In this document: positions 22,163 through 33,950 of the stretch, piece by piece
How the letters are laid out: every line of letters begins with the position of its first letter
Numbering within the stretch: position 1 is the first letter of the stretch
Origin: Alitta virens
Taxonomy: Eukaryota; Annelida; Polychaeta; Phyllodocida; Nereididae
Reading direction: 5' to 3'
DNA: 64,000 nucleotides
NCBI GenBank assembly: GCA_932294295.1
Contig: OW028580.1
Location: forward strand, 30,450,136 to 30,514,135
Notes under the pieces: generated by a model
The model's database searches: none
What the model was told of the DNA's origin: nothing
The model's input: the letters and a program-made list of their open reading frames with translations, nothing else
Made by a program: the position numbers and the translations under genes

Positions 22163-22244
22163 GCAGTTGTGGCCGAGTGGTTAAGGCGTTGGACTTGAAA
22201 TCCAATGGGCATTGCCCGCACAGGTTCGAACCCTGTCAGCTGCG
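22163..22244 (+). tRNA. tRNA-Ser-TGA: tRNA-Ser(UGA), unit 20 (1012-bp unit)
   Basis: Acceptor CAGCTGC; 21-bp spacer deletion follows. Confidence 0.96.
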
Positions 22245-22557
22245 ATATTTTATGTTCATGAGATGATAATGCCACAGGGAATCCAATCTGGGTTCTCACT
22301 GTCCTGAATGCAAGTTGCCAGCTGTAAAGTTATTCTCACTTTTATCAAACGGATGTTAACCAGGAAGTGGTCGGGTTTATAGTTGTACAGTTTGTGTCAG
22401 GAGATGGTGTCCAACTGTCCTGAGTGCAGACGGTTTTGAAGATATTCTCACTTTCATTGAATTGAGAAGAGGTCCGGTTTATAGTTGTCAGTTGCATCGA
22501 ATAATATATGAGGGATAAGTCTGAATGTAAACCTTTCTAGAAGCAGCTGGCCAGTTA

Positions 22558-22629
22558 GCCGTGATCATATAGTGGTTAGTACTTCTCGTTGTGGCCGAAA
22601 CAACCCAGGTTCGAATCCTGGTCACGGCA
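22558..22629 (+). tRNA. tRNA-His-GTG: tRNA-His(GUG), unit 20, D-stem and anticodon-stem variants
   Basis: G10 to A plus CGAAA anticodon-stem strand; identical haplotype at 27681. Confidence 0.83.
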
Positions 22630-23174
22630 GAGCTGTGAGTCTCTGACATGGCTAGGCCAGTGGTTTTTGCCGTAGGAGATCGATTAAAGCATATAGGTAA
22701 TATTATTTGCCATTTCTGACCACTTTATCAATGCAATTTTGATGGAAGTATTTCCTGAAATGTCGTTGTCAACTGCATATGTTTTTAGCATTGTTGTAAC
22801 TTTCATTATGAGAAATGGTGCAAATGTGATACCAGACAATTTCATGTTGGATGCATCACAGCCCTGTGAATCAGAGTCAGAATATTTGTAGGAATGGTGA
22901 CACAAACTTTTGCACATCTTTAGATTGGATTAAGATCATAAGTATATACAAGCAAAAGGAATACATACATGTGGTGAGATGATACAGTTGATACAGGAAG
23001 TTGCAATTATTATGGAGATCAGAGCTAGCGATTATTGAGGGGCCACCAATGAGGTGAGAGATGAGATGATTGACATGAAATGGAAAAGTAATTGGTGAAA
23101 ATTTGATTTTGCATGCTTCTAAATGACTAGTAGGGTGTGTCCGGAATGACAGTCACATATGTCTGCATACAGCT

Positions 23175-23256
23175 GCAGTTGTGGCCGAGTGGTTAAGGCG
23201 TTGGACTCGAAATCCAATGGGCATTGCCCGCACAGGTTCGAACCCTGTCAACTGCG
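23175..23256 (+). tRNA. tRNA-Ser-CGA: tRNA-Ser(CGA), unit 21, anticodon variant
   Basis: Anticodon loop CTCGAAA: position 34 T to C makes the anticodon CGA, reading UCG only. The rest matches the UGA reference, so this is a one-base isoacceptor switch within the array. Confidence 0.96.
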
Positions 23257-23590
23257 ATATTTTATGTTCATGAGATGATAATGCCACAGGGAATCCAATC
23301 TGGGTTCTCACTGTCCTGAATGCAAGTTGCCAGCTGTAAAGTTATTCTCACTTTTATCAAACGGATGTTAACCAGGAAGTGGTCGGGTTTATAGTTGTAA
23401 AGTTTGTGTCAGTTCCAATTTGGTGTCAGGAGATGGTGTCCAACTGTCCTGAGTGCAGCCAGACAGTTTTGAAGTTATTCTCACTTTCATTGAATTGAGA
23501 AGAGGTCCGGTTTATAGTTGTCAGTTGCATTGAATAATATATGAGGGATAAGTCTGAATGTAAACCTTTCTAAAAGCAGCTGGCCAGTTA

Positions 23591-23662
23591 GCCGTGATCG
23601 TATAGTGGTTAGTACTTCTCGTTGTGGCCGAGACAACCCAGGTTCGAATCCTGGTCACGGCA
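23591..23662 (+). tRNA. tRNA-His-GTG: tRNA-His(GUG), unit 21
   Basis: As reference. Confidence 0.97.
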
Positions 23663-24207
23663 GAGCTGTGAGTCTCTGACATGGCTAGGCCAGTGGTTTT
23701 TGCCGTAGGAGATCGATTAAAGCATATAGGTAATATTATTTGCCATTTCTGACAACTTTATCAATGCAATTTTGATGGAAATATTTCCTGAAATGTCGTT
23801 GTCAACTGCATATGTTTTTAGCATTGTTGTAACTTTCATTATGAGAAATGGTGCAAATGTGATACCAGACAATTTCATGTTGGATGCATCACAGCCCTGT
23901 GAATCAGAGTCAGAATATTTGTGGGAATGGTGACACAAACTTTAGCACATCTTTAGATTGGATTAAGATCATAAGTATATACAAGCAAAAGGAATACATA
24001 CATGTGATGAGATGATACAGTTGATACAGGAAGTTGCAATTATTATGGAGATCAGAGCTAGCGATTATTGAGGGGCCACCAATGAGGTGAGAGATGAGAT
24101 GATTGACATGAAATGGAAAAGTAATTGGCGAAAATTTGATTTTGCATGCTTCTAAATGACTAGTAGGGTGTGCCCGGAATGACAGTCACATATGTCTGCA
24201 TACAGCT

Positions 24208-24289
24208 GCAGTTGTGGCCGAGTGGTTAAGGCGTTGGACTCGAAATCCAATGGGCATTGCCCGCACAGGTTCGAACCCTGTCAACTGCG
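24208..24289 (+). tRNA. tRNA-Ser-CGA: tRNA-Ser(CGA), unit 22
   Basis: CTCGAAA loop; otherwise reference. Paired with the first GTT gene. Confidence 0.96.
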
Positions 24290-24623
24290 ATATTTTATGT
24301 TCGTGAGATGATAATGCCACAGGGAATCCAATCTGGGTTCTCACTGTCCTGAATGCAAGTTGCCAGCTGTAAAGTTATTCTCACTTTTATCAAACGGATG
24401 TTAACCAGGAAGTGGTCGGGTTTATAGTTGTACAGTTTGTGTCAGTTCCAATTTGGTGTCAGGAGATGGTCTCCAACTGTCCTGAGTGCAGCCAGACAGT
24501 TTTGAAGTTATTCTCACTTACATTGAATTGAGAAGAGGTCCGGTTTATAAGTGTCAGTTGCATTGAATAATATATGAGGGATAAGTCTGAATGTAAACCT
24601 TTCTAGAAGAAGCTGGCCAGTTA

Positions 24624-24695
24624 GCCGTGATCATATAGTGGTTAGTACTTCTCGTTGTTGCCGAGACAACCCAGGTTCGAATCCTGGTCACGGCA
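24624..24695 (+). tRNA. His-type tRNA with GTT (Asn) anticodon, unit 22
   Basis: The anticodon loop is TTGTTGC, so position 35 is G... read as GTT at 34-36 in place of GTG (position 36 G to T). The body remains the histidine gene, with an additional G10 to A. Eukaryotic Thg1 depends on the GUG anticodon to add G-1, and AsnRS reads GUU, so histidine identity should be lost. It may be charged with Asn, poorly charged, or unused. Confidence 0.9.
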
Positions 24696-25240
24696 GAGCT
24701 GTGAGTCTCTGACATGGCTAGGCCAGTGGTTTTTGCCGTAGGAGATCGATTAAAGCATATAGGTAATATTATTTGCCATTTCTGACCACTTTATCAATGC
24801 AAGTTTGATGGAAGTATTTCCTGAAATGTCGTTGTCAACTGCATATGTTTTTAGCATTGTTGTAACTTTCATTATGAGAAATGGTGCAAATGTGATACCA
24901 GACAATTTCATGTTGGATGCATCACAGCCCTGTGAATCAGAGTCAGAATATTTGTAGGAATGGTGACACAAACTTTTGCACATCTTTAGATTGGATTAAG
25001 ATCATAAGTATATACAAGCAAAAGGAATACATACATGTGGTGAGATGATACAGTTGATACAGGAAGTTGCAATTATTATGGAGATCAGAGCTAGCGATTA
25101 TTGAGGGGCCACCAATGAGGTGAGAGATGAGATGATTGACATGAAATGGAAAAGTAATTGGCGAAAATTTGATTTTGCATGATTCTAAATGACTAGTAGG
25201 GTGTGCCCGGAATGACAGTCACATATGTCTGCATACAGCT

Positions 25241-25322
25241 GCAGTTGTGGCCGAGTGGTTAAGGCGTTGGACTTGAAATCCAATGGGCATTGCCCGCACA
25301 GGTTCGAACCCTGTCAGCTGCG
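25241..25322 (+). tRNA. tRNA-Ser-TGA: tRNA-Ser(UGA), unit 23 (1012-bp unit)
   Basis: Acceptor CAGCTGC; 21-bp spacer deletion. Confidence 0.96.
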
Positions 25323-25635
25323 ATATTTTATGTTCATGAGATGATAATGCCACAGGGAATCCAATCTGGGTTCTCACTGTCCTGAATGCAAGTTGCCAGC
25401 TGTAAAGTTATTCTCACTTTTATCAAACGGATGTTAACCAGGAAGTGGTCGGGTTTATAGTTGTACAGTTTGTGTCAGGAGATGGTGTCCAACTGTCCTG
25501 AGTGCAGACGGTTTTGAAGATATTCTCACTTTCATTGAATTGAGAAGAGGTCCGGTTTATAGTTGTCAGTTGCATTGAATAATATATGAGGGATAAGTCT
25601 AAATGTAAACCTTTCTAGAAGCAGCTGGCCAGTTA

Positions 25636-25707
25636 GCCGTGATCGTATAGTGGTTAGTACTTCTCGTTGTGGCCGAGACAACCCAGGTTCGAATCCTGGT
25701 CACGGCA
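25636..25707 (+). tRNA. tRNA-His-GTG: tRNA-His(GUG), unit 23
   Basis: As reference, unlike the other 1012-bp units. Confidence 0.97.
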
Positions 25708-26252
25708 GAGCTGTGAGTCTCTGACATGGCTAGGCCAGTGGTTTTTGCCGTAGGAGATCGATTAAAGCATATAGGTAATATTATTTGCCATTTCTGACCA
25801 CTTTATCAATGCAATTTTGATGGAAGTATTTCCTGAAATGTCGTTGTCAACTGCATATGTTTTTAGCATTGTTGTAACTTTCATTATGAGAAATGGTGCA
25901 AATGTGATACCAGACAATTTCATGTTGGATGCATCACAGCCCTGTGAATCAGAGTCAGAATATTTGTAGGAATGGTGACACAAACTTTTGCACATCTTTA
26001 GATTGGATTAAGATCATAAGTATATATAAGCAAAAGGAATACATACATGTGATGAGATGATACAGTTGATACAGGAAGTTGCAATTATTATGGAGATCAG
26101 AGCTAGCGATTATTGAGGGGCCACCAATGAGGTGAGAGATGAGATGATTGACATGAAATGGAAAAGTAATTGGCGAAAATTTGATTTTGCATGCTTCTAA
26201 ATGACTAGTAGGGTGTGCCCGGAATGACAGTCACATATGTCTGCATACAGCT

Positions 26253-26334
26253 GCAGTTGTGGCCGAGTGGTTAAGGCGTTGGACTTGAAATCCAATGGGC
26301 ATTGCCCGCACAGGTTCGAACCCTGTCAACTGCG
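26253..26334 (+). tRNA. tRNA-Ser-TGA: tRNA-Ser(UGA), unit 24
   Basis: As reference. Confidence 0.97.
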
Positions 26335-26668
26335 ATATTTTATGTTCATGAGATGATAATGCCACAGGGAATCCAATCTGGGTTCTCACTGTCCTGAATG
26401 CAAGTTGCCAGCTGTAAAGTTATTCTCACTTTTATCAAACGGATGTTAACCAGGAAGTGGTCGGGTTTATAGTTGTACAGTTTGTGTCAGTTCCAATTTG
26501 GTGTCAGGAGATGGTGTCCAACTGTCCTGAGTGCAGCCAGACAGTTTTGAAGTTATTCTCACTTTCATTGAATTGAGAAGAGGTCCGGTTTATAGTTGTC
26601 AGTTGCATTGAATAATATATGAGGGATAAGTCTGAATGTAAACCTTTCTAAAAGCAACTGGCCAGTTA

Positions 26669-26740
26669 GCTGTGATCGTATAGTGGTTAGTACTTCTCGT
26701 TGTGGCCGAGACAACCCAGGTTCGAATCCTGGTCACGGCA
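26669..26740 (+). tRNA. tRNA-His-GTG: tRNA-His(GUG), unit 24, 3-70 wobble
   Basis: GCTGTGA acceptor, as at 21546. Confidence 0.93.
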
Positions 26741-27285
26741 GAGCTGTGAGTCTCTGACATGGCTAGGCCAGTGGTTTTTGCCGTAGGAGATCGATTAAAG
26801 CATATAGGTAATATTATTTGCCATTTCTGACCACTTTATCAATGCAAGTTTGATGGAAGTATTTCCTGAAATGTCGTTGTCAACTGCATATGTTTTTAGC
26901 ATTGTTGTAACTTTCATTATGAGAAATGGTGCAAATGTGATACCAGACAATTTCATGTTGGATGCATCACAGCCCTGTGAATCAGAGTCAGAATATTTGT
27001 AGGAATGGTGACACAAACTTTTGCACATCTTTAGATTGGATTAAGATCATAAGTATATACAAGCAAAAGGAATACATACATGTGGTGAGATGATACAGTT
27101 GATACAGGAAGTTGCAATTATTATGGAGATCAGAGCTAGCGATTATTGAGGGGCCACCAATGAGGTGAGAGATGAGATGATTGACATGAAATGGAAAAGT
27201 AATTGGCGAAAATTTGATTTTGCATGATTCTAAATGACTAGTAGGGTGTGCCCGGAATGACAGTCACATATGTCTGCATACAGCT

Positions 27286-27367
27286 GCAGTTGTGGCCGAG
27301 TGGTTAAGGCGTTGGACTTGAAATCCAATGGGCATTGCCCGCACAGGTTCGAACCCTGTCAGCTGCG
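27286..27367 (+). tRNA. tRNA-Ser-TGA: tRNA-Ser(UGA), unit 25 (1012-bp unit)
   Basis: Acceptor CAGCTGC; 21-bp spacer deletion. Confidence 0.96.
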
Positions 27368-27680
27368 ATATTTTATGTTCATGAGATGATAATGCCACAG
27401 GGAATCCAATCTGGGTTCTCACTGTCCTGAATGCAAGTTGCCAGCTGTAAAGTTATTCTCACTTTTATCAAACGGATGTTAACCAGGAAGTGGTCGGGTT
27501 TATAGTTGTACAGTTTGTGTCAGGAGATGGTGTCCAACTGTCCTGAGTGCAGACGGTTTTGAAGATATTCTCACTTTCATTGAATTGAGAAGAGGTCCGG
27601 TTTATAGTTGTCAGTTGCATCGAATAATATATGAGGGATAAGTCTGAATGTAAACCTTTCTAGAAGCAGCTGGCCAGTTA

Positions 27681-27752
27681 GCCGTGATCATATAGTGGTT
27701 AGTACTTCTCGTTGTGGCCGAAACAACCCAGGTTCGAATCCTGGTCACGGCA
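27681..27752 (+). tRNA. tRNA-His-GTG: tRNA-His(GUG), unit 25, D-stem and anticodon-stem variants
   Basis: G10 to A plus CGAAA, the 22558 haplotype. Confidence 0.83.
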
Positions 27753-28297
27753 GAGCTGTGAGTCTCTGACATGGCTAGGCCAGTGGTTTTTGCCGTAGGA
27801 GATCGATTAAAGCATATAGGTAATATTATTTGCCATTTCTGACCACTTTATCAATGCAATTTTGATGGAAGTATTTCCTGAAATGTCGTTGTCAACTGCA
27901 TATGTTTTTAGCATTGTTGTAACTTTCATTATGAGAAATGGTGCAAATGTGATACCAGACAATTTCATGTTGGATGCATCACAGCCCTGTGAATCAGAGT
28001 CAGAATATTTGTAGGAATGGTGACACAAACTTTAGCACATCTTTAGATTGGATTAAGATCATAAGTATATACAAGCAAAAGGAATACATACATGTGGTGA
28101 GATGATACAGTTGATACAGGAAGTTGCAATTATTATGGAGATCAGAGCTAGCGATTATTGAGGGGCCACCAATGAGGTGAGAGATGAGATGATTGACATG
28201 AAATGGAAAAGTAATTGGCGAAAATTTGATTTTGCATGCTTCTAAATGACTAGTAGGGTGTGCCCGTAATGACAGTCACATATGTCTGCATACAGCT

Positions 28298-28379
28298 GCA
28301 GTTGTGGCCGAGTGGTTAAGGCGTTGGACTCGAAATCCAATGGGCATTGCCCGCACAGGTTCGAACCCTGTCAACTGCG
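28298..28379 (+). tRNA. tRNA-Ser-CGA: tRNA-Ser(CGA), unit 26
   Basis: CTCGAAA loop. Its counterpart in the 23,348-bp duplication (51646) is TGA, so the duplication boundary falls after this gene. Confidence 0.96.
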
Positions 28380-28713
28380 ATATTTTATGTTCATGAGATG
28401 ATAATGCCACTGGGAATCCAATCTGGTCTCTCATTGTCCTGAATGCAAGTTGCCAGCTGTAAAGTTATTCTCACTTTTATCAAACGGATGTTAACCAGGA
28501 AGTGGTCGGGTTTATAGTTGTACAGTTTGTGTCAGTTCCAATTTGGTGTCAGGAGATGGTCTCCAACTGTCCTGAGTGCAGCCAGACAGTTTTGAAGTTA
28601 TTCTCACTTTCATTGAATTGAGAAGAGGTCGGGTTTATAGTTGTCAGTTGCATTGAATAATATATGAGGGATAAGTCTGAATGTAAACATTTCTAGAAGC
28701 AGCTGGCCAGTTA

Positions 28714-28785
28714 GCCGTGATCGTATAGTGGTTAGTACTTCTCGTTGTGGCCGAGACAACCCAGGTTCGAATCCTGGTCACGGCA
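28714..28785 (+). tRNA. tRNA-His-GTG: tRNA-His(GUG), unit 26
   Basis: Gene as reference. The trailer reads GGCAGATCTG for GGCAGAGCTG, a private marker shared with 52062. Confidence 0.97.
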
Positions 28786-29330
28786 GATCTGTGAGTCTCT
28801 GACATGGCTAGGCCAGTGGTTTTTGCCGTAGGAGATCGATTAAAACATATAGGTAATATTATTTGCCATTTCTGACCACTTTATCAATGCAATTTTGATG
28901 GAAGTATTTCCTGAAATGTCGTTGTCAACTGCATATGTTTTTAGCATTGTTGTAACTTTCATTATGAGAAATGGTGCAAATGTGATACCAGACAATTTCA
29001 TGTTGGATGCATCACAGCCCTGTGAATCAGAGTCAGAATATTTGTAGGAATGGTGACACAAACTTTTGCACATCTTTAGATTGGATTAAGATCATAAGTA
29101 TATATAAGCAAAAGGAATACATACATGTGATGAGATGATACAGTTGATACAGGAAGTTGCAATTATTATGGAGATCAGAGCTAGCGATTATTGAGGGGCC
29201 ACCATTGAGGTGAGAGATGAGATGATTGACATGAAATGGAAAAGTAATTGGCGAAAATTTGATTTTGCATGCTTCTAAATGACTAGTAGGGTGTGCCCGG
29301 AATGACAGTCACATATGTCTGCATACAGCT

Positions 29331-29412
29331 GCAGTTGTGGCCGAGTGGTTAAGGCGTTGGACTCGAAATCCAATGGGCATTGCCCGCACAGGTTCGAACC
29401 CTGTCAACTGCG
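29331..29412 (+). tRNA. tRNA-Ser-CGA: tRNA-Ser(CGA), unit 27
   Basis: CTCGAAA loop; duplicated at 52679. Confidence 0.96.
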
Positions 29413-29746
29413 ATATTTTATGTTCATGAGATGATAATGCCACAGGGAATCCAATCTGGGTTCTCACTGTCCTGAATGCAAGTTGCCAGCTGTAAAGTTA
29501 TTCTCACTTTTATCAAACGGATGTTAACCAGGAAGTGGTCGGGTTTATAGTTGTAAAGTTTGTGTCAGTTCCAATTTGGTGTCAGGAGATGGTGTCCAAC
29601 TGTCCTGAGTGCAGCCAGACAGTTTTGAAGTTATTCTCACTTTCATTGAATTGAGAAGAGGTCCGGTTTATAGTTGTCAGTTGCATTGAATAATATATGA
29701 GGGATAAGTCTGAATGTAAACCTTTCTAAAAGCAGCTGGCCAGTTA

Positions 29747-29818
29747 GCCGTGATCGTATAGTGGTTAGTACTTCTCGTTGTGGCCGAGACAACCCAGGTT
29801 CGAATCCTGGTCACGGCA
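29747..29818 (+). tRNA. tRNA-His-GTG: tRNA-His(GUG), unit 27
   Basis: As reference; preceded by TTTCTAAAAGC. Confidence 0.97.
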
Positions 29819-30363
29819 GAGCTGTGAGTCTCTGACATGGCTAGGCCAGTGGTTTTTGCCGTAGGAGATCGATTAAAGCATATAGGTAATATTATTTGCC
29901 ATTTCTGACAACTTTATCAATGCAATTTTGATGGAAATATTTCCTGAAATGTCGTTGTCAACTGCATATGTTTTTAGCATTGTTGTAACTTTCATTATGA
30001 GAAATGGTGCAAATGTGATACCAGACAATTTCATGTTGGATGCATCACAGCCCTGTGAATCAGAGTCAGAATATTTGTGGGAATGGTGACACAAACTTTA
30101 GCACATCTTTAGATTGGATTAAGATCATAAGTATATACAAGCAAAAGGAATACATACATGTGGTGAGATGATACAGTTGATACAGGAAGTTGCAATTATT
30201 ATGGAGATCAGAGCTAGCGATTATTGAGGGGCCACCAATGAGGTGAGAGATGAGATGATTGACATGAAATGGAAAAGTAATTGGCGAAAATTTGATTTTG
30301 CATGCTTCTAAATGACTAGTAGGGTGTGCCCGGAATGACAGTCACATATGTCTGCATACAGCT

Positions 30364-30445
30364 GCAGTTGTGGCCGAGTGGTTAAGGCGTTGGACTCGAA
30401 ATCCAATGGGCATTGCCCGCACAGGTTCGAACCCTGTCAACTGCG
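30364..30445 (+). tRNA. tRNA-Ser-CGA: tRNA-Ser(CGA), unit 28
   Basis: CTCGAAA loop; duplicated at 53712. Confidence 0.96.
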
Positions 30446-30779
30446 ATATTTTATGTTCATGAGATGATAATGCCACAGGGAATCCAATCTGGGTTCTCAC
30501 TGTCCTGAATGCAAGTTGCCAGCTGTAAAGTTATTCTCACTTTTATCAAACGGATGTTAACCAGGAAGTGGTCGGGTTTATAGTTGTACAGTTTGTGTCA
30601 GTTCCAATTTGGTGTCAGGAGATGGTCTCCAACTGTCCTGAGTGCAGCCAGACAGTTTTGAAGTTATTCTCACTTACATTGAATTGAGAAGAGGTCCGGT
30701 TTATAAGTGTCAGTTGCATTGAATAATATATGAGGGATAAGTCTGAATGTAAACCTTTCTAGAAGAAGCTGGCCAGTTA

Positions 30780-30851
30780 GCCGTGATCATATAGTGGTTA
30801 GTACTTCTCGTTGTTGCCGAGACAACCCAGGTTCGAATCCTGGTCACGGCA
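30780..30851 (+). tRNA. His-type tRNA with GTT anticodon, unit 28
   Basis: Loop TTGTTGC and G10 to A, the 24624 haplotype; duplicated at 54128. Confidence 0.9.
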
Positions 30852-31396
30852 GAGCTGTGAGTCTCTGACATGGCTAGGCCAGTGGTTTTTGCCGTAGGAG
30901 ATCGATTAAAGCATATAGGTAATCTTATTTGCCATTTCTGACCACTTTATCAATGCAAGTCTGATGGAAGTATTTCCTGAAATGTCGTTGTCAACTGCAT
31001 ATGTTTTTAGCATTGTTGTAACTTTCATTATGAGAAATGGTGCAAATGTGATACCAGACAATTTCATGTTGGATGCATCACAGCCCTCTGAATCTGAGTC
31101 AGAATATTTGTAGGAATGGTGACACAAACTTTTGCACATCTTTAGATTGGATTAAGATCATAAGTATATACATGCAAAAGGAATACATACATGTGGTGAG
31201 ATGATACAGTTGATACAGGAAGTTGCAATTATTATGGAGATCAGAGCTAGCGATTATTGAGGGGCCACCAATGAGGTGAGAGATGAGATGATTGACATGA
31301 AATGGAAAAGTAATTGGCGAAAATTTGATTTTGCATGCTTCTAAATGACTAGTAGGGTGTGCCCGGAATGACAGTCACATATGTCTGCATACAGCT

Positions 31397-31478
31397 GCAG
31401 TTGTGGCCGAGTGGTTAAGGCGTTGGACTCGAAATCCAATGGGCATTGCCCGCACAGGTTCGAACCCTGTCAACTGCG
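31397..31478 (+). tRNA. tRNA-Ser-CGA: tRNA-Ser(CGA), unit 29
   Basis: CTCGAAA loop; last CGA copy of this cluster. Confidence 0.96.
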
Positions 31479-31812
31479 ATATTTTATGTTCATGAGATGA
31501 TAATGCCACAGGGAATCCAATCTGGGTTCTCACTGTCCTGAATGCAAATTGCCAGCTGTAAAGTTATTCTCACTTTTATCAAACGGATGTTAACCAGGAA
31601 GTGGTCGGGTTTATAGTTGTAAAGTTTGTGTCAGTTCCAATTTGGCGTCAGGAGATGGTCTCCAACTGTCCTGAGTGCAGCCAGACAGTTTTGAAGTTAT
31701 TCTCACTTTCATTGAATTGAGAAGAGGTCCGGTTTATAGTTGTCAGTTGCATTGAATAATATATGAGGGATAAGTCTGAATGTAAACCTTTCTAGAAGCA
31801 GCTGGCCAGTTA

Positions 31813-31884
31813 GCCGTGATCGTATAGTGGTTAGTACTTCTCGTTGTTGCCGAGACAACCCAGGTTCGAATCCTGCTCACGGCA
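31813..31884 (+). tRNA. His-type tRNA with GTT anticodon, unit 29, T-stem mismatch
   Basis: Loop TTGTTGC with a normal D stem (G10 kept), so a second GTT haplotype. CCTGC for CCTGG clashes at the T-stem end; its duplicate at 56194 lacks that change. Confidence 0.86.
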
Positions 31885-32429
31885 GAGCTGTGAGTCTCTG
31901 ACATGGCTAGGCCAGTGGTTTTTGCCGTAGGAGATCGATTAAAGCATATAGGTAATATTATTTGCCATTTCTGACCACTTTATCAATGCAAGTTTGATGG
32001 AAGTATTTCCTGAAATGTCATTGTCAACTGCATATGTTTTTAGCATTGTTGTAACTTTCATTATGAGAAATGGTGCAAATGTGATACCAGACAATTTCAT
32101 GTTGGATGCATCACAGCCCTGTGAATCAGAGTCAGAATATTTGTAGGAATGGTGACACAAACTTTTGCACATCTTTAGATTGGATTAAGATCATAAGTAT
32201 ATACAAGCAAAAGGAATACATACATGTGGTGAGATGATACAGTTGATACAGGAAGTTGCAATTATTATGGAGATCAGAGCTAGCGATTATTGAGGGGCCA
32301 CCAATGAGGTGAGAGATGAGATGATTGACATGAAATGGAAAAGTAATTGGCGAAAATTTGATTTTGCATGCTTCTAAATGACTAGTAGGGTGTGCCCGGA
32401 ATGACAGTCACATATGTCTGCATACAGCT

Positions 32430-32511
32430 GCAGTTGTGGCCGAGTGGTTAAGGCGTTGGACTTGAAATCCAAATGGCACTGCCCGCACAGGTTCGAACCC
32501 TGTCAACTGCG
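32430..32511 (+). tRNA. tRNA-Ser-TGA: tRNA-Ser(UGA), unit 30, variable-arm variant
   Basis: After the anticodon stem it reads ATGGCACTGCCC instead of TGGGCACTGCCC, losing one pair of the variable arm. The same variant is at 33463, 34496, 56811 and 57844. Confidence 0.93.
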
Positions 32512-32845
32512 ATATTTTATGTTCATGAGATGATAATGCCACAGGGAATCCAATCTGGTCTCTCATTGTCCTGAATGCAAGTTGCCAGCTGTAAAGTTAT
32601 TTTCACTTTTATCAAAAGGATGTTAACCAGGAAGTGGTCGGGTTTATAGTTGTAAAGTTTGTGTCAGTTCCAATTTGGCGTCAGGAGATGGTCTCCAACT
32701 GTCCTGAGTGCAGCCAGACAGTTTTGAAGTTATTCTCACTTTCATTGAATTGAGAAGAGGTCCGGTTTATAGTTGTCAGTTGCATTGAATAATATATGAG
32801 GGATAAGTCTGAATGTAAACCTTTCTAGAAGCAGCTGGCCAGTTA

Positions 32846-32917
32846 GCCGTGATCGTATAGTGGTTAGTACTTCTCGTTGTGGCCGAGACAACCCAGGTTC
32901 GAATCCTGGTCACGGCA
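32846..32917 (+). tRNA. tRNA-His-GTG: tRNA-His(GUG), unit 30
   Basis: As reference. Confidence 0.97.
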
Positions 32918-33462
32918 GAGCTGTGAGTCTCTGACATGGCTAGGCCAGTGGTTTTTGCCGTAGGAGATCGATTAAAGCATATAGGTAATATTATTTGCCA
33001 TTTCTGACCACTTTATCAATGCAAGTTTGATGGAAGTATTTCCTGAAATGTCATTGTCAACTGCATATGTTTTTAGCATTGTTGTAACTTTCATTATGAG
33101 AAATGGTGCAAATGTGATACCAGACAATTTCATGTTGGATGCATCACAGCCCTGTGAATCAGAGTCAGAATATTTGTAGGAATGGTGACACAAACTTTTG
33201 CACATCTTTAGATTGGATTAAGATCATAAGTATATACAAGCAAAAGGAATACATACATGTGGTGAGATGATACAGTTGATACAGGAAGTTGCAATTATTA
33301 TGGAGATCAGAGCTAGCGATTATTGAGGGGCCACCAATGAGGTGAGAGATGAGATGATTGACATGAAATGGAAAAGTAATTGGCGAAAATTTGATTTTGC
33401 ATGCTTCTAAATGACTAGTAGGGTGTGCCCGGAATGACAGTCACATATGTCTGCATACAGCT

Positions 33463-33544
33463 GCAGTTGTGGCCGAGTGGTTAAGGCGTTGGACTTGAAA
33501 TCCAAATGGCACTGCCCGCACAGGTTCGAACCCTGTCAACTGCG
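33463..33544 (+). tRNA. tRNA-Ser-TGA: tRNA-Ser(UGA), unit 31, variable-arm variant
   Basis: ATGGC variable arm as at 32430. Confidence 0.93.
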
Positions 33545-33878
33545 ATATTTTATGTTCATGAGATGATAATGCCACAGGGAATCCAATCTGGTCTCTCATT
33601 GTCCTGAATGCAAGTTGCCAGCTGTAAAGTTATTTTCACTTTTATCAAAAGGATGTTAACCAGGAAGTGGTCGGGTTTATAGTTGTACAGTTTGTGTCAG
33701 TTCCAATTTGGTGTCAGGAGATGGTCTCCAACTGTCCTGAGTGCAGCCAGACAGTTTTGAAGTTATTCTCACTTACATTGAATTGAGAAGAGGTCCGGTT
33801 TATAGTTGTCAGTTGCATTGAATAATATATGAGGGATAAGTCTGAATGTAAACCTTTCTAGAAGCAGCTGGCCAGTTA

Positions 33879-33950
33879 GCCGTGATCGTATAGTGGTTAG
33901 TACTTCTCGTTGTGGCCGAGACAACCCAGGTTCGAATCCTGGTCACGGCA
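33879..33950 (+). tRNA. tRNA-His-GTG: tRNA-His(GUG), unit 31
   Basis: As reference. Confidence 0.97.
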
